DNA of 64,000 bases, taken from positions 1-64,000 of the forward strand of contig NZ_JYJB01000006.1 in assembly GCF_000956475.1 (NCBI RefSeq), given 5' to 3'. This document shows, piece after piece, positions 27,605 to 36,566 of the stretch. Below the pieces are notes generated by a model that was given only the letters and a program-made list of their open reading frames with translations, was not told the origin of the DNA and searched no databases. Each line of letters begins with the position of its first letter. The first letter of the stretch is position 1. The position numbers were made by a program, and so were the translations under genes. This stretch comes from Microbacterium hydrocarbonoxydans. GTDB lineage: Bacteria; Actinomycetota; Actinomycetes; Actinomycetales; Microbacteriaceae.

Positions 27605-28612
27605 TCACAGCGTCGCGCGGCGGCGAGCGATCGCGCGGCGGATGAGGGCGACCATCGCGTCCGGGTCGGCGAGGAGCGTCGCGGTGACCTCGATCACCTC
27701 CCAGCCGGCGGCGCGGAGAGCCGCGATCCGCTCGACGTCCTGCGAGTAGCGAGAGGCGTGCAGAACGCTCTGGTACTCGATCGCGATCTTCAGCTCGGGG
27801 TAGGCGAGGTCGACGCACCCGAGGAAATGCCCCTCGGCGGTGAACACGTCGACGTTCAACTCGGGCTCAGGCAGTCCCGCGAACACGATGTGGCAGCGCA
27901 CCGCGCTTTCTCGCGGAGACCACGACCCGGTGCGGATCAGCGAGAGGGCCTCGCGCAGACGCCGGACGCCGACTCTTCGACCGGCATCCGTCGCGCGCTG
28001 GAGATCATCGACGGTCGCGATCGGTCGCATGCCGACGTTCGGCCGCCCTGCCCCGGGCGTCCATTCCCGGCAGAAGAAGTCGCCGAGGGCCACTGTGTCG
28101 ATGAGCGAGAGCGTGCCGCCGAGGCTGGCCCAGGTGGTCGCGGCGTCGGAGACCTGGACGCCGTCGAGCTGGACCACTCTCGATGTGCGGGCCCGGGCTC
28201 GGTGCGCCTTCACCCCCTTCAGTCGCGGCAGATGGCCGTCGCCGAAGGTGCTGACGTCGAGTGGCATGTCGGCAGCGCCCACGATCTTCCCCTCGTCGTC
28301 ATCAACACGCAGTAGCGGCATGGGTGCGTGCCACATCGCGGCCGCCGAACGGTGGCTGATGAACTGGCGCGGAAGCATGCGCGGGGCATAGGCGCGGGCC
28401 GCGGCGCGAAGCGCTTGCGCCTGAACGTCATACGCCGACGGCTCCGTCGCCTGCGGTGCGCCAGGCGCGGGGAACGGGCGCGATCGCACTCCGTGAAAGG
28501 GGCGGTCGAGGCCGCCGTCGCGCAGGCGGCCGGGCGTCACTCCGGCGTCGAGCGCCGCGCGCACGCTGAACACCCGTCCGAGTTCGGGCGGCAGGGGGCG
28601 TCTCGACGGCAT
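27605..28612 (-). CDS. AbiEi-like HTH protein with putative DUF559-type nuclease domain
   Basis: A 335-residue protein. The N-terminal 45 residues (FSVRAALDAGVTPGRLRDGGL) resemble the winged helix of AbiEi-type antitoxins. The middle has the family segment RQFISHRSAAAMW. The C-terminal 90 residues look like a DUF559/Vsr-type endonuclease fold: Asp in GCVDLAYPELKIAIEYQS with a downstream ExK-like arrangement, then DVERIAALRAAGWEVIEVT. Such proteins are common in Microbacteriaceae and have no proven function. ATG at 28612 has AGGA upstream. The gene stands alone between two copies of a 63-bp palindromic element. No toxin partner is present. Confidence 0.65.
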   Translation of the reverse strand: MPSRRPLPPELGRVFSVRAALDAGVTPGRLRDGGLDRPFHGVRSRPFPAPGAPQATEPSAYDVQAQALRAAARAYAPRMLPRQFISHRSAAAMWHAPMPLLRVDDDEGKIVGAADMPLDVSTFGDGHLPRLKGVKAHRARARTSRVVQLDGVQVSDAATTWASLGGTLSLIDTVALGDFFCREWTPGAGRPNVGMRPIATVDDLQRATDAGRRVGVRRLREALSLIRTGSWSPRESAVRCHIVFAGLPEPELNVDVFTAEGHFLGCVDLAYPELKIAIEYQSVLHASRYSQDVERIAALRAAGWEVIEVTATLLADPDAMVALIRRAIARRRATL

Positions 28613-28686
28613 CCGCTCATCCTGGCATCGCCCGCGCATCCACGCCTCCGGTTATCCACACCCGCTGCGAAGGAGCCCTCTCCAAG

Positions 28687-28749
28687 CGCTCCCGTATGAA
28701 TTTCTGTCGTGAGATTCGCTGATTCGCGACAGAAATTCATACGGGAGCG
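28687..28749. repeat. 63-bp palindromic element, copy 2
   Basis: Perfect 23-bp arms (28687-28709 and 28727-28749) around a 17-bp centre that itself contains GATTCG twice. The arm core CCCGTATGAAT plus TTCTGTCG matches copy 1 at 27520-27582. It lies upstream of the AbiEi-like gene and downstream of the SDR gene, where it could act as a terminator for the SDR-FAH unit. Confidence 0.9.
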
Positions 28750-28787
28750 GGCGTGAGGAGGGAGCGGGGGAGGCGGGCGCGGGCGAC

Positions 28788-29579
28788 CTACTCGGGCCGC
28801 AGGCGCAGCTGCGCCATGCCTCCGTCGACCTCGATGAACGTGCCGGTCGTCGATCCTGACGCGGGGGAGACGAGGTAGGCCACGGCGGCGGCCACCTCGT
28901 CGGGGCTGACCAGGCGTCCGTGCGGCTGGCGTGCCTCGAGGGCTGCGCGTTCGGCTGCGGGGTCGGATGCCGAATCGAGCAGCCGTCCGACCCACGGGGT
29001 ATCGGCGGTGCCGGGGTTGACGGCGTTCACCCGGATGCCCTCGCGCAGATGATCGGCGGCCATCGCGCGGGTCAGCGCGGAGACGGCGCCCTTCGAGGCC
29101 GAGTACAGCGCGCGCTGGGGGAGCCCGGTCGTCGACGCGATCGACGCCGTGTTGCAGACGGATGCCGCGGGGGACCGCCGCAGCCAGGGGAGCGCCGCGG
29201 CGGTCACCCGCGCGATGCCTGTGACGTTGATCGAGAGCACGCGCGCCCACTCGTCGTCATCGTTGGCTGCGATGTCGCCCTGTGCGCCGATGCCCGCGTT
29301 GTTCACGACGATGTCGATGCGTCCGAACCGCTCGGCGACGGCTGCGACCGCCTCGTCGACCGAGGCGCGGTCGGAGACATCGGCCGTGAATGCGGCGAAT
29401 GCGGCATCCGCTCCCGACGTGTCCCGGTCGAGCACCGCGATCTGCGCGCCGTCGGCGTGCAGGCGGCGCGCGACCGCTGCACCGATTCCGGATGCTCCGC
29501 CGGTGACGATCGCGACCATGCCGGCCAGGGGGCCCTTCGACGGGCTCAGGGACTCGGGGTCCGAAACCGTGCTGCTCAT
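28788..29579 (-). CDS. Short-chain dehydrogenase, probable 2-keto-3-deoxy-L-fuconate dehydrogenase
   Basis: A 263-residue classical SDR. The cofactor motif is TGGASGIG (about residue 26), then NNAG and the catalytic Ser-Tyr-Lys with YSASKGAVSAL. The substrate cannot be read from sequence. Its ATGA overlap with the FAH-family gene and the divergent fuconate dehydratase suggest it oxidises 2-keto-3-deoxy-L-fuconate at C4, the step before hydrolytic cleavage in the Xanthomonas-type pathway. A role as L-fucose dehydrogenase is the main alternative, but an aldo/keto reductase already fills that place. Confidence 0.8.
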   Translation of the reverse strand: MSSTVSDPESLSPSKGPLAGMVAIVTGGASGIGAAVARRLHADGAQIAVLDRDTSGADAAFAAFTADVSDRASVDEAVAAVAERFGRIDIVVNNAGIGAQGDIAANDDDEWARVLSINVTGIARVTAAALPWLRRSPAASVCNTASIASTTGLPQRALYSASKGAVSALTRAMAADHLREGIRVNAVNPGTADTPWVGRLLDSASDPAAERAALEARQPHGRLVSPDEVAAAVAYLVSPASGSTTGTFIEVDGGMAQLRLRPE

Positions 29580-30436
29580 GCCTGTGCCTTCCATGCCACG
29601 AACTCCTGCCGCTGATGGCCGAGCCCCTCGATCTCGATATCCACGACGTCGCCTGCCTTCAGGTACGGGAACTTCCCTCCGAACGCCACGCCCTGCGGTG
29701 TGCCGGTGAGGATCAGATCCCCCGGTTCCAGGGTCACGTACTGCGACAGATGATGCACGATCACGCGCACGTCGAAGATCATGTCGGAGGTGTCGGAGTC
29801 CTGGCGAGGCTCGCCGTTCACCCAGCTGCGCAGGCGCAGGTTCTGCACATCGACCTCATCGGGGGTGACCAGCCACGGGCCGGTCGGATTGAAGCCGGGA
29901 GCGATCTTGCCCTTCGACCACTGCCCGCCCGAGACCTCCATCTGGAAGGTGCGCTCGGAGACGTCGTTCGCGACGACGTACCCGGCGATGTGCGCATCCG
30001 CCTCCTCCGGCGAGTCGAGGTATGCCGCGCGGGCGCCGATCACGACGCCGAGCTCGACCTCCCAGTCGGTCTTCTCGCTGCCGCGCGGAATGGTGACGGC
30101 GTCGTTCGGCCCCACGACGGTGTTCGGGGTCTTCAGGAACAGGATCGGCACGGTCGGCGGCTCGGCGCCGGATTCGCGCGCATGAGCGGCGTAGTTCTGT
30201 CCGATGCAGATCACGGCGCTGGGGCGCGAGATCGGGGCGCCGATGCGCAGCGAGGCGGCATCCGGCACCTCCGGCAGTGCGTCGGCGTCGAGTGCCGCGG
30301 TGACCCGCTCCCGGAAGTCGGACGCCAGGAAGTCGCCGTCTACATCGGATGTCACCGACCTCAGGTCAAGGTGGCGGTCACCGTCGACGAGTACGGGGAT
30401 CTCGGCCCCTGGGTCTCCCAGCCGCGCGAACTTCAT
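29576..30436 (-). CDS. FAH-family hydrolase, probable 2,4-diketo-3-deoxy-L-fuconate hydrolase
   Basis: A 286-residue fumarylacetoacetate-hydrolase-family enzyme. Motifs in order are [14 protein letters not shown], the metal-binding [32 protein letters not shown] and the late [17 protein letters not shown]. Enzymes of this type cleave diketo-deoxy sugar acids, giving pyruvate and lactate from the fucose-derived acid. It is the first gene of a leftward unit with the SDR and is divergent from the fuconate dehydratase gene. The function rests on family plus context. Confidence 0.82.
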   Translation of the reverse strand: MKFARLGDPGAEIPVLVDGDRHLDLRSVTSDVDGDFLASDFRERVTAALDADALPEVPDAASLRIGAPISRPSAVICIGQNYAAHARESGAEPPTVPILFLKTPNTVVGPNDAVTIPRGSEKTDWEVELGVVIGARAAYLDSPEEADAHIAGYVVANDVSERTFQMEVSGGQWSKGKIAPGFNPTGPWLVTPDEVDVQNLRLRSWVNGEPRQDSDTSDMIFDVRVIVHHLSQYVTLEPGDLILTGTPQGVAFGGKFPYLKAGDVVDIEIEGLGHQRQEFVAWKAQA

Positions 30437-30505
30437 GTTTCTCCTCGATCACTCTGCGGATGCCGAAGGGGCGGCGAGTGATCGCCGCCGCGTTACTCCG
30501 GCTCG

Positions 30506-30535
30506 TTGACAGTATAGACATCCGATGTTTATGCT
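30506..30535 (+). promoter_or_regulatory. fucD promoter with operator in the spacer
   Basis: TTGACA (30506-30511) and TATGCT (30530-30535) are separated by 18 bp. The spacer contains the palindrome ACATCCGATGT (30518-30528), and the 11-mer AGACATCCGAT (30516-30526 approximately) also occurs ahead of the FadR-type regulator at 18 kb. Binding in the spacer would block RNA polymerase, which indicates repression. Confidence 0.65.
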
Positions 30536-30576
30536 CCAAGAGGTCGGTGCTACGAACCGACGCTGAGAGGAATCCC

Positions 30577-31866
30577 GTGAGCCGCATCGTCGCCCTCGAC
30601 ACCGCAGACATCCGCTTCCCGACGTCGCTGAGCCTCGACGGCTCCGACGCGATGAACCCCGACCCCGACTACTCGGCGGCGTACGCGATCATCAGAACCG
30701 ACGCCGGCGATGCCGGTCACGCGTTCGTCTTCACGATCGGGCGCGGCAATGATGTGCAGGTGGCGGCCATCGACGCGCTCGCGGGCCACCTCGTGGGCCG
30801 CGAGCTCGAGCCGCTGCTCGACGACATGGGCGGCACGTTCCGCGAGCTCATCGGAGACTCCCAGCTGCGCTGGCTCGGCCCCGAGAAGGGGGTCATGCAC
30901 ATGGCGATCGGCGCGGTCATCAACACGCTGTGGGACATCAAGGCGAAGCGTGCGGGCCTTCCGCTCTGGCAGCTCCTCGCCGGAATGACCCCCGAAGAGA
31001 TCGTCGACCTCGTCGACTTCCGCTATCTCACCAACGCGCTCACGCGTCAGGACGCGCTCGAGATCCTGCGCTCCGCACACAACGGACGCGCGGAGCGGGA
31101 GCAGCAGCTCCTCGCCACCGGCTACCCCGGCTACACCACCAGCCCCGGCTGGCTCGGCTATTCCGACGAGAAGCTCGAGCGACTGGCACGAGAGGCCATG
31201 GCGGAGGGGTTCACACAGATCAAGCTCAAGGTCGGCGCCGACCTCGACGACGACATCCGCCGCTTCCGCAAGGCACGCGAGGTGTGCGGACCCGACTTCC
31301 CGATCGCGATCGACGCGAATCAGCGCTGGGAGGTGTCGGAGGCGATCGAGTGGGTGCGGGCGCTCGCCGAGTTCCGACCCGCCTGGGTGGAGGAGCCGAC
31401 CAGCCCCGACGACGTCCTCGGGCACGCCGAGATCGCCCGCGGGATCGCTCCGATCCGGGTGGCTACGGGCGAGCACGCGCAGAACCGGATGATCTTCAAG
31501 CAGCTCCTGCAGGCGCATGCGATCGAGGTGATGCAGATCGACGCGGTGCGCGTGGCCGGGGTCAACGAGAACATCGCCAACCTGCTGCTGGCGGCGAAGT
31601 TCGGCGTGCCGGTGTGCCCGCACGCGGGCGGCGTGGGGCTCTGCGAGGCTGTTCAGCACCTGTCGATGTTCGACTTCGTCGCCGTGAGCGGCAGCCGCGA
31701 GGGGCGCATGATCGAGTACGTCGATCACCTGCACGAGCACTTCGTCACCCCGACGGTGATCCGCGGCGGTTCGTACATGACGCCGTCGACGCCGGGCAAC
31801 GGCATGGAGATGAAGGCGGGCAGCATCGCCGACTACACCTGGAAGGGCCAGCATGTCTTCGCCTGA
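30577..31866 (+). CDS. L-fuconate dehydratase (enolase superfamily)
   Basis: Dehydrates L-fuconate to 2-keto-3-deoxy-L-fuconate. It is a 429-residue enolase-superfamily protein of the mandelate-racemase/FucD branch. The KxK acid-base pair is Lys216-x-Lys218 (IKLKVG), metal ligands lie in [16 protein letters not shown] and TGEHAQN, and the second catalytic base is His349 in CPHAGGVGL. These spacings closely match the characterised Xanthomonas FucD. The start is GTG at 30577 after GAGAGG. It leads the operon dehydratase - dehydrogenase - mutarotase; its end overlaps the next gene by 14 bp. Confidence 0.92.
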   Translation: MSRIVALDTADIRFPTSLSLDGSDAMNPDPDYSAAYAIIRTDAGDAGHAFVFTIGRGNDVQVAAIDALAGHLVGRELEPLLDDMGGTFRELIGDSQLRWLGPEKGVMHMAIGAVINTLWDIKAKRAGLPLWQLLAGMTPEEIVDLVDFRYLTNALTRQDALEILRSAHNGRAEREQQLLATGYPGYTTSPGWLGYSDEKLERLAREAMAEGFTQIKLKVGADLDDDIRRFRKAREVCGPDFPIAIDANQRWEVSEAIEWVRALAEFRPAWVEEPTSPDDVLGHAEIARGIAPIRVATGEHAQNRMIFKQLLQAHAIEVMQIDAVRVAGVNENIANLLLAAKFGVPVCPHAGGVGLCEAVQHLSMFDFVAVSGSREGRMIEYVDHLHEHFVTPTVIRGGSYMTPSTPGNGMEMKAGSIADYTWKGQHVFA

Positions 31867-32815
31867 CGGCAGCATTCCGCGTCTCGGCTACGGCGCAGCC
31901 AACCTCGGAAACCTGTTCCGCCCGCTCACGGATGACGAGGCGTGGGCGGTGCTGGACGCCGCCTGGGATGCCGGCATCCGCCATTTCGACACGGCACCGC
32001 ACTACGGGCTCGGCCTCTCGGAGCGCCGGCTGGGCGCGTTCCTCGCGACCAAGCCGCGTGATGAGTATTTCCTCTCCACGAAGGTCGGTCGGTTGCTGCG
32101 GCCGAACCCCGATCACGAGGCAGGCGGGCTCGACACCGCCAACGACTTCCACGTGCCCGACGACCTGCAGCGCGTCTGGGACTTCTCCGCCGACGGCATC
32201 CGCTCGTCTCTCGACGAGTCGCGCGAACGCCTGGGCATCGAGAGGATCGACCTGCTCTACCTGCACGATCCGGAGCGGCACGACCTCGACCTCGCGCTCG
32301 CCGAGGCGCTGCCGGCACTCGAGCGGCTGCGCGCCGACGACGAGATCGCGCTGATCGGCGTCGGATCGATGGTGACGGATGCTCTCACCGCCGTCGTGCG
32401 CACGGCCGCTCTCGACCTCATCATGGTCGCGGGGCGGTACACGCTGCTCGAGCAGCCCGCCGCGGCCGAGGTGCTTCCGGCGTGCCGGGAGAAGGGCACC
32501 GGGATCGTCGCGGCATCCGTGTTCAACTCCGGGCTGCTCGCACAGACCGAGCCCCGACGAGACGGCCGCTACGAGTACGGGCAGCTCCCCGAGGAGCTGT
32601 GGGACCGTCTCGTCCGGATCTCGGCCATCTGCGCCGATCACGACGTGCCGCTGCCCGCGGCGGCGCTGCAGTTCCCCTTACAGGCGGACGAGGTGCGCTC
32701 GGTGGTGGTCGGCGGCTCGCGCCCCGCGCAGCTCGTGCAGAACGTCGAGTACGCTGCCGTCAGCATCCCCGCGTCTCTGTGGCAGACCCTCGCCGCCGAG
32801 GGCCTGATCCCCTGA
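31853..32815 (+). CDS. Aldo/keto reductase, probable L-fucose dehydrogenase
   Basis: A 320-residue aldo/keto reductase of the D-threo-aldose 1-dehydrogenase type, which oxidises L-fucose to the lactone with NAD(P)+. Catalytic residues are Asp and Tyr in [18 protein letters not shown], Lys in [10 protein letters not shown] and His in [13 protein letters not shown]. The later [14 protein letters not shown] matches the cofactor end. It overlaps the dehydratase gene and is 10 bp ahead of the fucose mutarotase gene. A paralogue lies at 50398-51327. Confidence 0.85.
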   Translation: MSSPDGSIPRLGYGAANLGNLFRPLTDDEAWAVLDAAWDAGIRHFDTAPHYGLGLSERRLGAFLATKPRDEYFLSTKVGRLLRPNPDHEAGGLDTANDFHVPDDLQRVWDFSADGIRSSLDESRERLGIERIDLLYLHDPERHDLDLALAEALPALERLRADDEIALIGVGSMVTDALTAVVRTAALDLIMVAGRYTLLEQPAAAEVLPACREKGTGIVAASVFNSGLLAQTEPRRDGRYEYGQLPEELWDRLVRISAICADHDVPLPAAALQFPLQADEVRSVVVGGSRPAQLVQNVEYAAVSIPASLWQTLAAEGLIP

Positions 32816-32825
32816 ATGGAGCCCC

Positions 32826-33245
32826 ATGCTCGAAGGAATCCACCCCCTGCTCACCGGTGAGCTTCTGCTGCACCTCGATCGGATGGGGCACTCCGACGCG
32901 GTCGTGATCGCCGACGCGCACTTCCCTGCATGGGCGCTGGGCGAGCGCGTCATCGACCTGCCCGGCACCACGACCCCCGAGGTCGTCGCGGCCATCCGCA
33001 CCGTGCTGCCGCTGGACGATGCGCCGGGTGTGGACCTCATGACCTCGGCCGACGGCGATGTGCTCGAGGTGCAGCGCGAGCTGATGGAGGCTGCCGGCAC
33101 CGAGCTCGACACGACCCGGTTCGTCGAGCGCTTCGCCTACTACGAGGTCGCCGAGGGCGCCTATCTCATGGTGCGCACCGGCGAGACCCGGAAGTACGGC
33201 AACGCGCTGCTGCGCAAGGGTGTGGTCGGTCACCCATCGGAGTGA
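32826..33245 (+). CDS. fucU: L-fucose mutarotase (RbsD/FucU family)
   Basis: A 139-residue RbsD/FucU-family protein that interconverts the alpha and beta anomers of L-fucose. Family features are the start LEGIHPLLTGELLLHLDRMGH (read as two pieces), the catalytic His in that segment and in VIADAHFPAW, the middle FVERFAYYEVAEGAY and the end TRKYGNALLRKGVV. The FucU branch is supported by the late YGN motif and by position after a fuconate dehydratase and sugar dehydrogenase. Last gene of the fucose operon. Confidence 0.92.
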   Translation: MLEGIHPLLTGELLLHLDRMGHSDAVVIADAHFPAWALGERVIDLPGTTTPEVVAAIRTVLPLDDAPGVDLMTSADGDVLEVQRELMEAAGTELDTTRFVERFAYYEVAEGAYLMVRTGETRKYGNALLRKGVVGHPSE

Positions 33246-33327
33246 GCACACCCCCTTGAAGTCGTCTCGTCGGGCGAGAAGACTGGCCGCGTCCGCACGA
33301 CGAAGAGCACGACGAAAGGGGTCCATC

Positions 33328-33690
33328 ATGGCGCATGGAGACATCACGCACATCGACATCCCGGTGAGCGACATGAAAGCCGCGACCGAGTTCTACTCGA
33401 GCCTGTTCGGCTGGCAGATCGCGGAGATGCCCGGCTTCGAGGGCTATCCGATGTGGCAGGCGCCCAACGGCATCTCCGGCGGCGGGCTCGCGCCGCGAGG
33501 CGAGGGCTTCGTCGAGCCGCGCTCGTACGTCGAGGTCGACTCGATCGACGAGACGATCGCCAAGGCTCAGGATGCCGGGGCGAGCGTCGCGCAGGGGAAG
33601 CAGCCGATCACGGACAGCAGCTGGTGGGCTGTGATCGTCGACCCCGACGGCAACCACATCGGGCTCTTCGAAGGCGTCGTGGGCGGTTAG
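33328..33690 (+). CDS. VOC-family (glyoxalase-like) protein
   Basis: A 120-residue single-chain vicinal-oxygen-chelate domain. It begins THIDIPVSDMKAATEFYSSLFGW and ends with DPDGNHIGLFEG, both standard for the family. ATG at 33328 follows GAAAGGGG. The function is unknown; proteins of this size are often annotated as lyases or bleomycin-resistance-like without proof. It ends tail to tail with the esterase gene: the two stop codons overlap (TTAG). Confidence 0.85.
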   Translation: MAHGDITHIDIPVSDMKAATEFYSSLFGWQIAEMPGFEGYPMWQAPNGISGGGLAPRGEGFVEPRSYVEVDSIDETIAKAQDAGASVAQGKQPITDSSWWAVIVDPDGNHIGLFEGVVGG

Positions 33691-34688
33691 GCGCGGTGAG
33701 CGGCGACTGACCGGGCGGCGAGCGACCGCTCGAGGTGGGCGAGGCCGCCGCGCTCGGCGGCGGCGGTCACGGCATCCAGCCCCGGGTACTCCGCGTGCCC
33801 GGCTGGCAGCACCTCGAGATCGAGGTCGCGCACCGCTGACGCCACCGCGAACTGCCCCTGCGGCGGCACGTACTGATCCCACAGCGCGGCCTCGACGCGC
33901 ACCGGGAGATCGGCGAACTGCATGCTCGTGGACGTGTCGAACCAGCGCAGCACCTCGCGCGCCACGGGGTGCGTCGCGACATGCCGACGCACATCCTCGC
34001 CGCTGCCCAGGCACTCGACCGACAGGCGCTCGTCATGCTGCCCGAAGGTGGGGACGATGAGCGTGGCGCCGACGTAGCGGTCGTCCCACGGCACCGCGAG
34101 CGCACCGATCCCTCCTCCGAAGCTCTCGCCGACGTAGTACAGCGGCACGTGACCTGCGAGTTCGATCAGGGCATCGGCGGCGAGCCACAGATCGCGTGCG
34201 CACAGGCCGATCACGTAGGTCTCCGGGTCGCCGATGCCGGCCAGCACGTGCTCGGGCCTGGGCTCCGGCGCCCCGACGCCGGCGTTCAGCGAGCCCAGAC
34301 CCCGTGCGACGGGGAAGATCGCCGCGGCGTCGTCCGGCACCCTGGCGAGCTCGATGTCATCCCGCCCGCCGTAGCCATGGCCGTGCACGACGCCGATGCG
34401 CGCGGTGCGCCCGGCCACGGGGGAGACGAACCAGGCGCGAAGGCGGATGCCGTCGGCACCGCTGTGCTCGACGATCGAGATCTGGCGACCCGACCGCGAG
34501 GCAGTCGAGAGCACGGCGACCGCGGCGTCGTGCTGCGCGGTCTCGGACCGCCAGCGCCGCCAGCGCTCCTCGAAGCCGGCAGGCGGCGCGAGGGGCTTCA
34601 CCTGCCGGAGCGTCTCGAGCGTGTGGCCGTAGCTGCCGTCGAAGGCGGCGTCGGGGAACCAGTTGTCGAAAGGGGCGGCGAACGTCAT
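33687..34688 (-). CDS. CE7-like acetyl ester hydrolase (alpha/beta hydrolase)
   Basis: A 333-residue alpha/beta hydrolase like the acetyl xylan esterase/cephalosporin-C deacetylase (CE7) family. The oxyanion segment is VVHGHGYGGRDDI, the nucleophile is Ser189 in VGESFGGG, and the catalytic His is likely in LPAGHAEYPGL near the C-terminus. There is no signal peptide, so it would remove acetyl groups from imported oligosaccharides. It is divergent from a DeoR regulator, with a 143-bp gap. Confidence 0.82.
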   Translation of the reverse strand: MTFAAPFDNWFPDAAFDGSYGHTLETLRQVKPLAPPAGFEERWRRWRSETAQHDAAVAVLSTASRSGRQISIVEHSGADGIRLRAWFVSPVAGRTARIGVVHGHGYGGRDDIELARVPDDAAAIFPVARGLGSLNAGVGAPEPRPEHVLAGIGDPETYVIGLCARDLWLAADALIELAGHVPLYYVGESFGGGIGALAVPWDDRYVGATLIVPTFGQHDERLSVECLGSGEDVRRHVATHPVAREVLRWFDTSTSMQFADLPVRVEAALWDQYVPPQGQFAVASAVRDLDLEVLPAGHAEYPGLDAVTAAAERGGLAHLERSLAARSVAAHRA

Positions 34689-34831
34689 GCGATGGCCTGT
34701 TCTCTGTGTGCCGGACGGTGTGCGGGGTGGCCTGCGTCGTGCGGTGGCGAAGCGACGTGGGGGACCGGCGAATCGCACCTGAGCGCGTGCGTGCGCGTGG
34801 CAGACTGGAGGCTCCACCGGAAGGAGAGCGC

Positions 34832-35605
34832 GTGCTGGTCACTGAGCGCCGCGAACGCATGCTCGAGCTGACGCGCGAACGCGGTACCGTCTCGATCGGC
34901 GATCTGGCGGCGGCTCTCCAGGTGAGCGTGATGACCGTGCGACGCGACATCGAGCTGCTCGCGGACGAGGGGATCGTCGAGCGGGTGCGCGGAGGAGTGC
35001 GGATGCCGTCGGCGACGCGCACGAGTGCGGCGGCTCCCGCCACCACCGCCGAGCGACGCGCGATCGCCGCGCATGCCGCATCGTTCGTGGAGCAGGGCAT
35101 GGCCGTGGGCATCTCCGGCGGCCCCACCTCTCTCGCCTTGGCCCGCGAACTCGTGCGCGTGCCGGAGCTGACCGTCGTGACGAACTCGCTCGCCGTCTCC
35201 GATCTCTTCTCGCCGCCCGAGCGCGCCGACGCGCCGTACACCCAGACCGTGGTGCTCACCGGCGGCGTGCGAACCCCCGCAGGCTCCCTCGTCGGCCCGG
35301 TGGCGGTGCGCGCGCTCGAGCACCTGCACTGCGATCTCGTGTTCATCGACGCGCACGGTCTCGATGTGCAGGCCGGCATCACGACCATGAACCTGCTCGA
35401 GGCCGAGACCAACCGCGCCTTCATGGCCGCAGCCCGCGAAGTCGTGGTGCTGGCCGATCACACCCGATGGGGCGTGGTCGGGCTCACGACCGTCGCCGAC
35501 CTGACCGACATCGACCGCCTGGTCACCGACGAAGGCCTCGACGCCGGGGCGCGCGAGCAGCTCGCCGCCCACGTCGGAGCACTGCACCTCGCCGCGATCG
35601 GCTGA
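34832..35605 (+). CDS. DeoR-family regulator
   Basis: A 257-residue DeoR-type regulator. N-terminal HTH: RRERMLELTRERGTVSIGDL then ALQVSVMTVRRDIELLADEG (residues 5-50). The DeoRC sensor domain has VGISGGPTSLALA, VTNSLAV, VLTGGV and the D-rich ADHTRWG near the end, typical for sensing phosphorylated sugars. GTG at 34832 follows AAGGAGAG. It probably controls the divergent esterase gene. It ends two bases before the convergent LacI-like gene. Confidence 0.9.
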   Translation: MLVTERRERMLELTRERGTVSIGDLAAALQVSVMTVRRDIELLADEGIVERVRGGVRMPSATRTSAAAPATTAERRAIAAHAASFVEQGMAVGISGGPTSLALARELVRVPELTVVTNSLAVSDLFSPPERADAPYTQTVVLTGGVRTPAGSLVGPVAVRALEHLHCDLVFIDAHGLDVQAGITTMNLLEAETNRAFMAAAREVVVLADHTRWGVVGLTTVADLTDIDRLVTDEGLDAGAREQLAAHVGALHLAAIG

Positions 35606-35607
35606 GC

Positions 35608-36498
35608 TCATCGCCTCGCGGTGCTCGCTCGGAGCACGAGCCGGGCGCCGACCGTGACGTGCCGCACCGGCAGATCGGCGCCGGGGGGAGAGGTGAGCTG
35701 CCGCTCGAGCTCTGTGAAGGCGGCATCCACGAGCTGCTCGTGATCGGGCGCGATCGTGCTGAGCGCAGGCACCGCGAAGCGCGCCGCCCTGATGTCGTCG
35801 ATGCCGATCACGGCGACGTCGTCCGGCACCCGCCGCCCGGCAGCGTGGAGAGCCGCGAGGGCGCCGAGGGCGATGGAGTCGTTCGAGCAGACGATGCCGT
35901 CGAGATCGGGAACCGATGACACGACCTGCGCCGCAACGCGCTCGCCCTCGTCGGACGTGAACGCGTCGACCTGCGCGGTGAGGGCGGGGTCGATCCGCAC
36001 GCCCGCCGCGTCGAGGGCTTCGAGATATCCCGCATGGCGGCGGTCCGCAGCATCCGACGGCCGCGAGTCGCGTCGGCCGATGAACGCGATCTTCCGGCAT
36101 CCGACCGTCAGCAGATGCTCGGTGGCCGTGCGGGCGGCGGCGCGGTTGTCGATCGTGATGTGCGTGAACGGGCTCACCTGGATGTGCTCGCCGAGCAGCA
36201 CGAGCGGGCCCGGCGCCGTGCGGCGCGTGAGGTCGGCGACGGTGAGCGATCGGGGGATGTGGATGAGGCCGTCGACAGGAGGAAGGCCGACCCCGTTGGC
36301 GACGTCGATCTCGCGAGCGTGGTCGCCCTCGGTCTGCACGATCAGCACCGCGAGGCCGCGCTCGTCCGCACCCCGAACGAGCCGCGAGCCGAGCTCGGCG
36401 AAGTACGGCTCCTCGAGGTGGGGCACCGCCAGAGCGATGAGCCCGGTGCGCGTGGCCCTGGCGACGGGCACGGCACGATCGGTCGAAGAGGTGGTCAC
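35608..36498 (-). CDS. LacI-type sensor protein lacking the DNA-binding domain
   Basis: A 296-residue protein that is clearly the periplasmic-binding-like core of a LacI/GalR regulator: TRTGLIALAVPHLEEPYFAEL at its start (as two pieces), then GLIHIPRS, ITIDNRAAARTATEHLL, RKIAFIGRRDSRPSDAADRRHAGYLEAL (pieces) and AVIGIDDIRAARFAVPALSTI. The usual 60-residue helix-turn-helix and hinge are missing. GTG at 36498 has an excellent AGGAGG site six bases upstream, and only 68 bp separate it from the gene before, so no room exists for the missing domain. It is the last gene of the leftward polysaccharide operon. It may titrate a sugar, pair with a full-length partner or be a decayed regulator. Confidence 0.78.
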   Translation of the reverse strand: MTTSSTDRAVPVARATRTGLIALAVPHLEEPYFAELGSRLVRGADERGLAVLIVQTEGDHAREIDVANGVGLPPVDGLIHIPRSLTVADLTRRTAPGPLVLLGEHIQVSPFTHITIDNRAAARTATEHLLTVGCRKIAFIGRRDSRPSDAADRRHAGYLEALDAAGVRIDPALTAQVDAFTSDEGERVAAQVVSSVPDLDGIVCSNDSIALGALAALHAAGRRVPDDVAVIGIDDIRAARFAVPALSTIAPDHEQLVDAAFTELERQLTSPPGADLPVRHVTVGARLVLRASTARR

Positions 36499-36566
36499 CT
36501 GCGGCCTCCTGTGTGGACGACGATCGCCGGCTGCCCGACGGATGCCCTTCACGTTAGCGCCCTCGG

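Noticed and set aside
27520..28749. An insertion sequence formed by the two 63-bp palindromes
   Set aside because: They are individually palindromic rather than a terminal inverted pair, there is no transposase and no target duplication was found.
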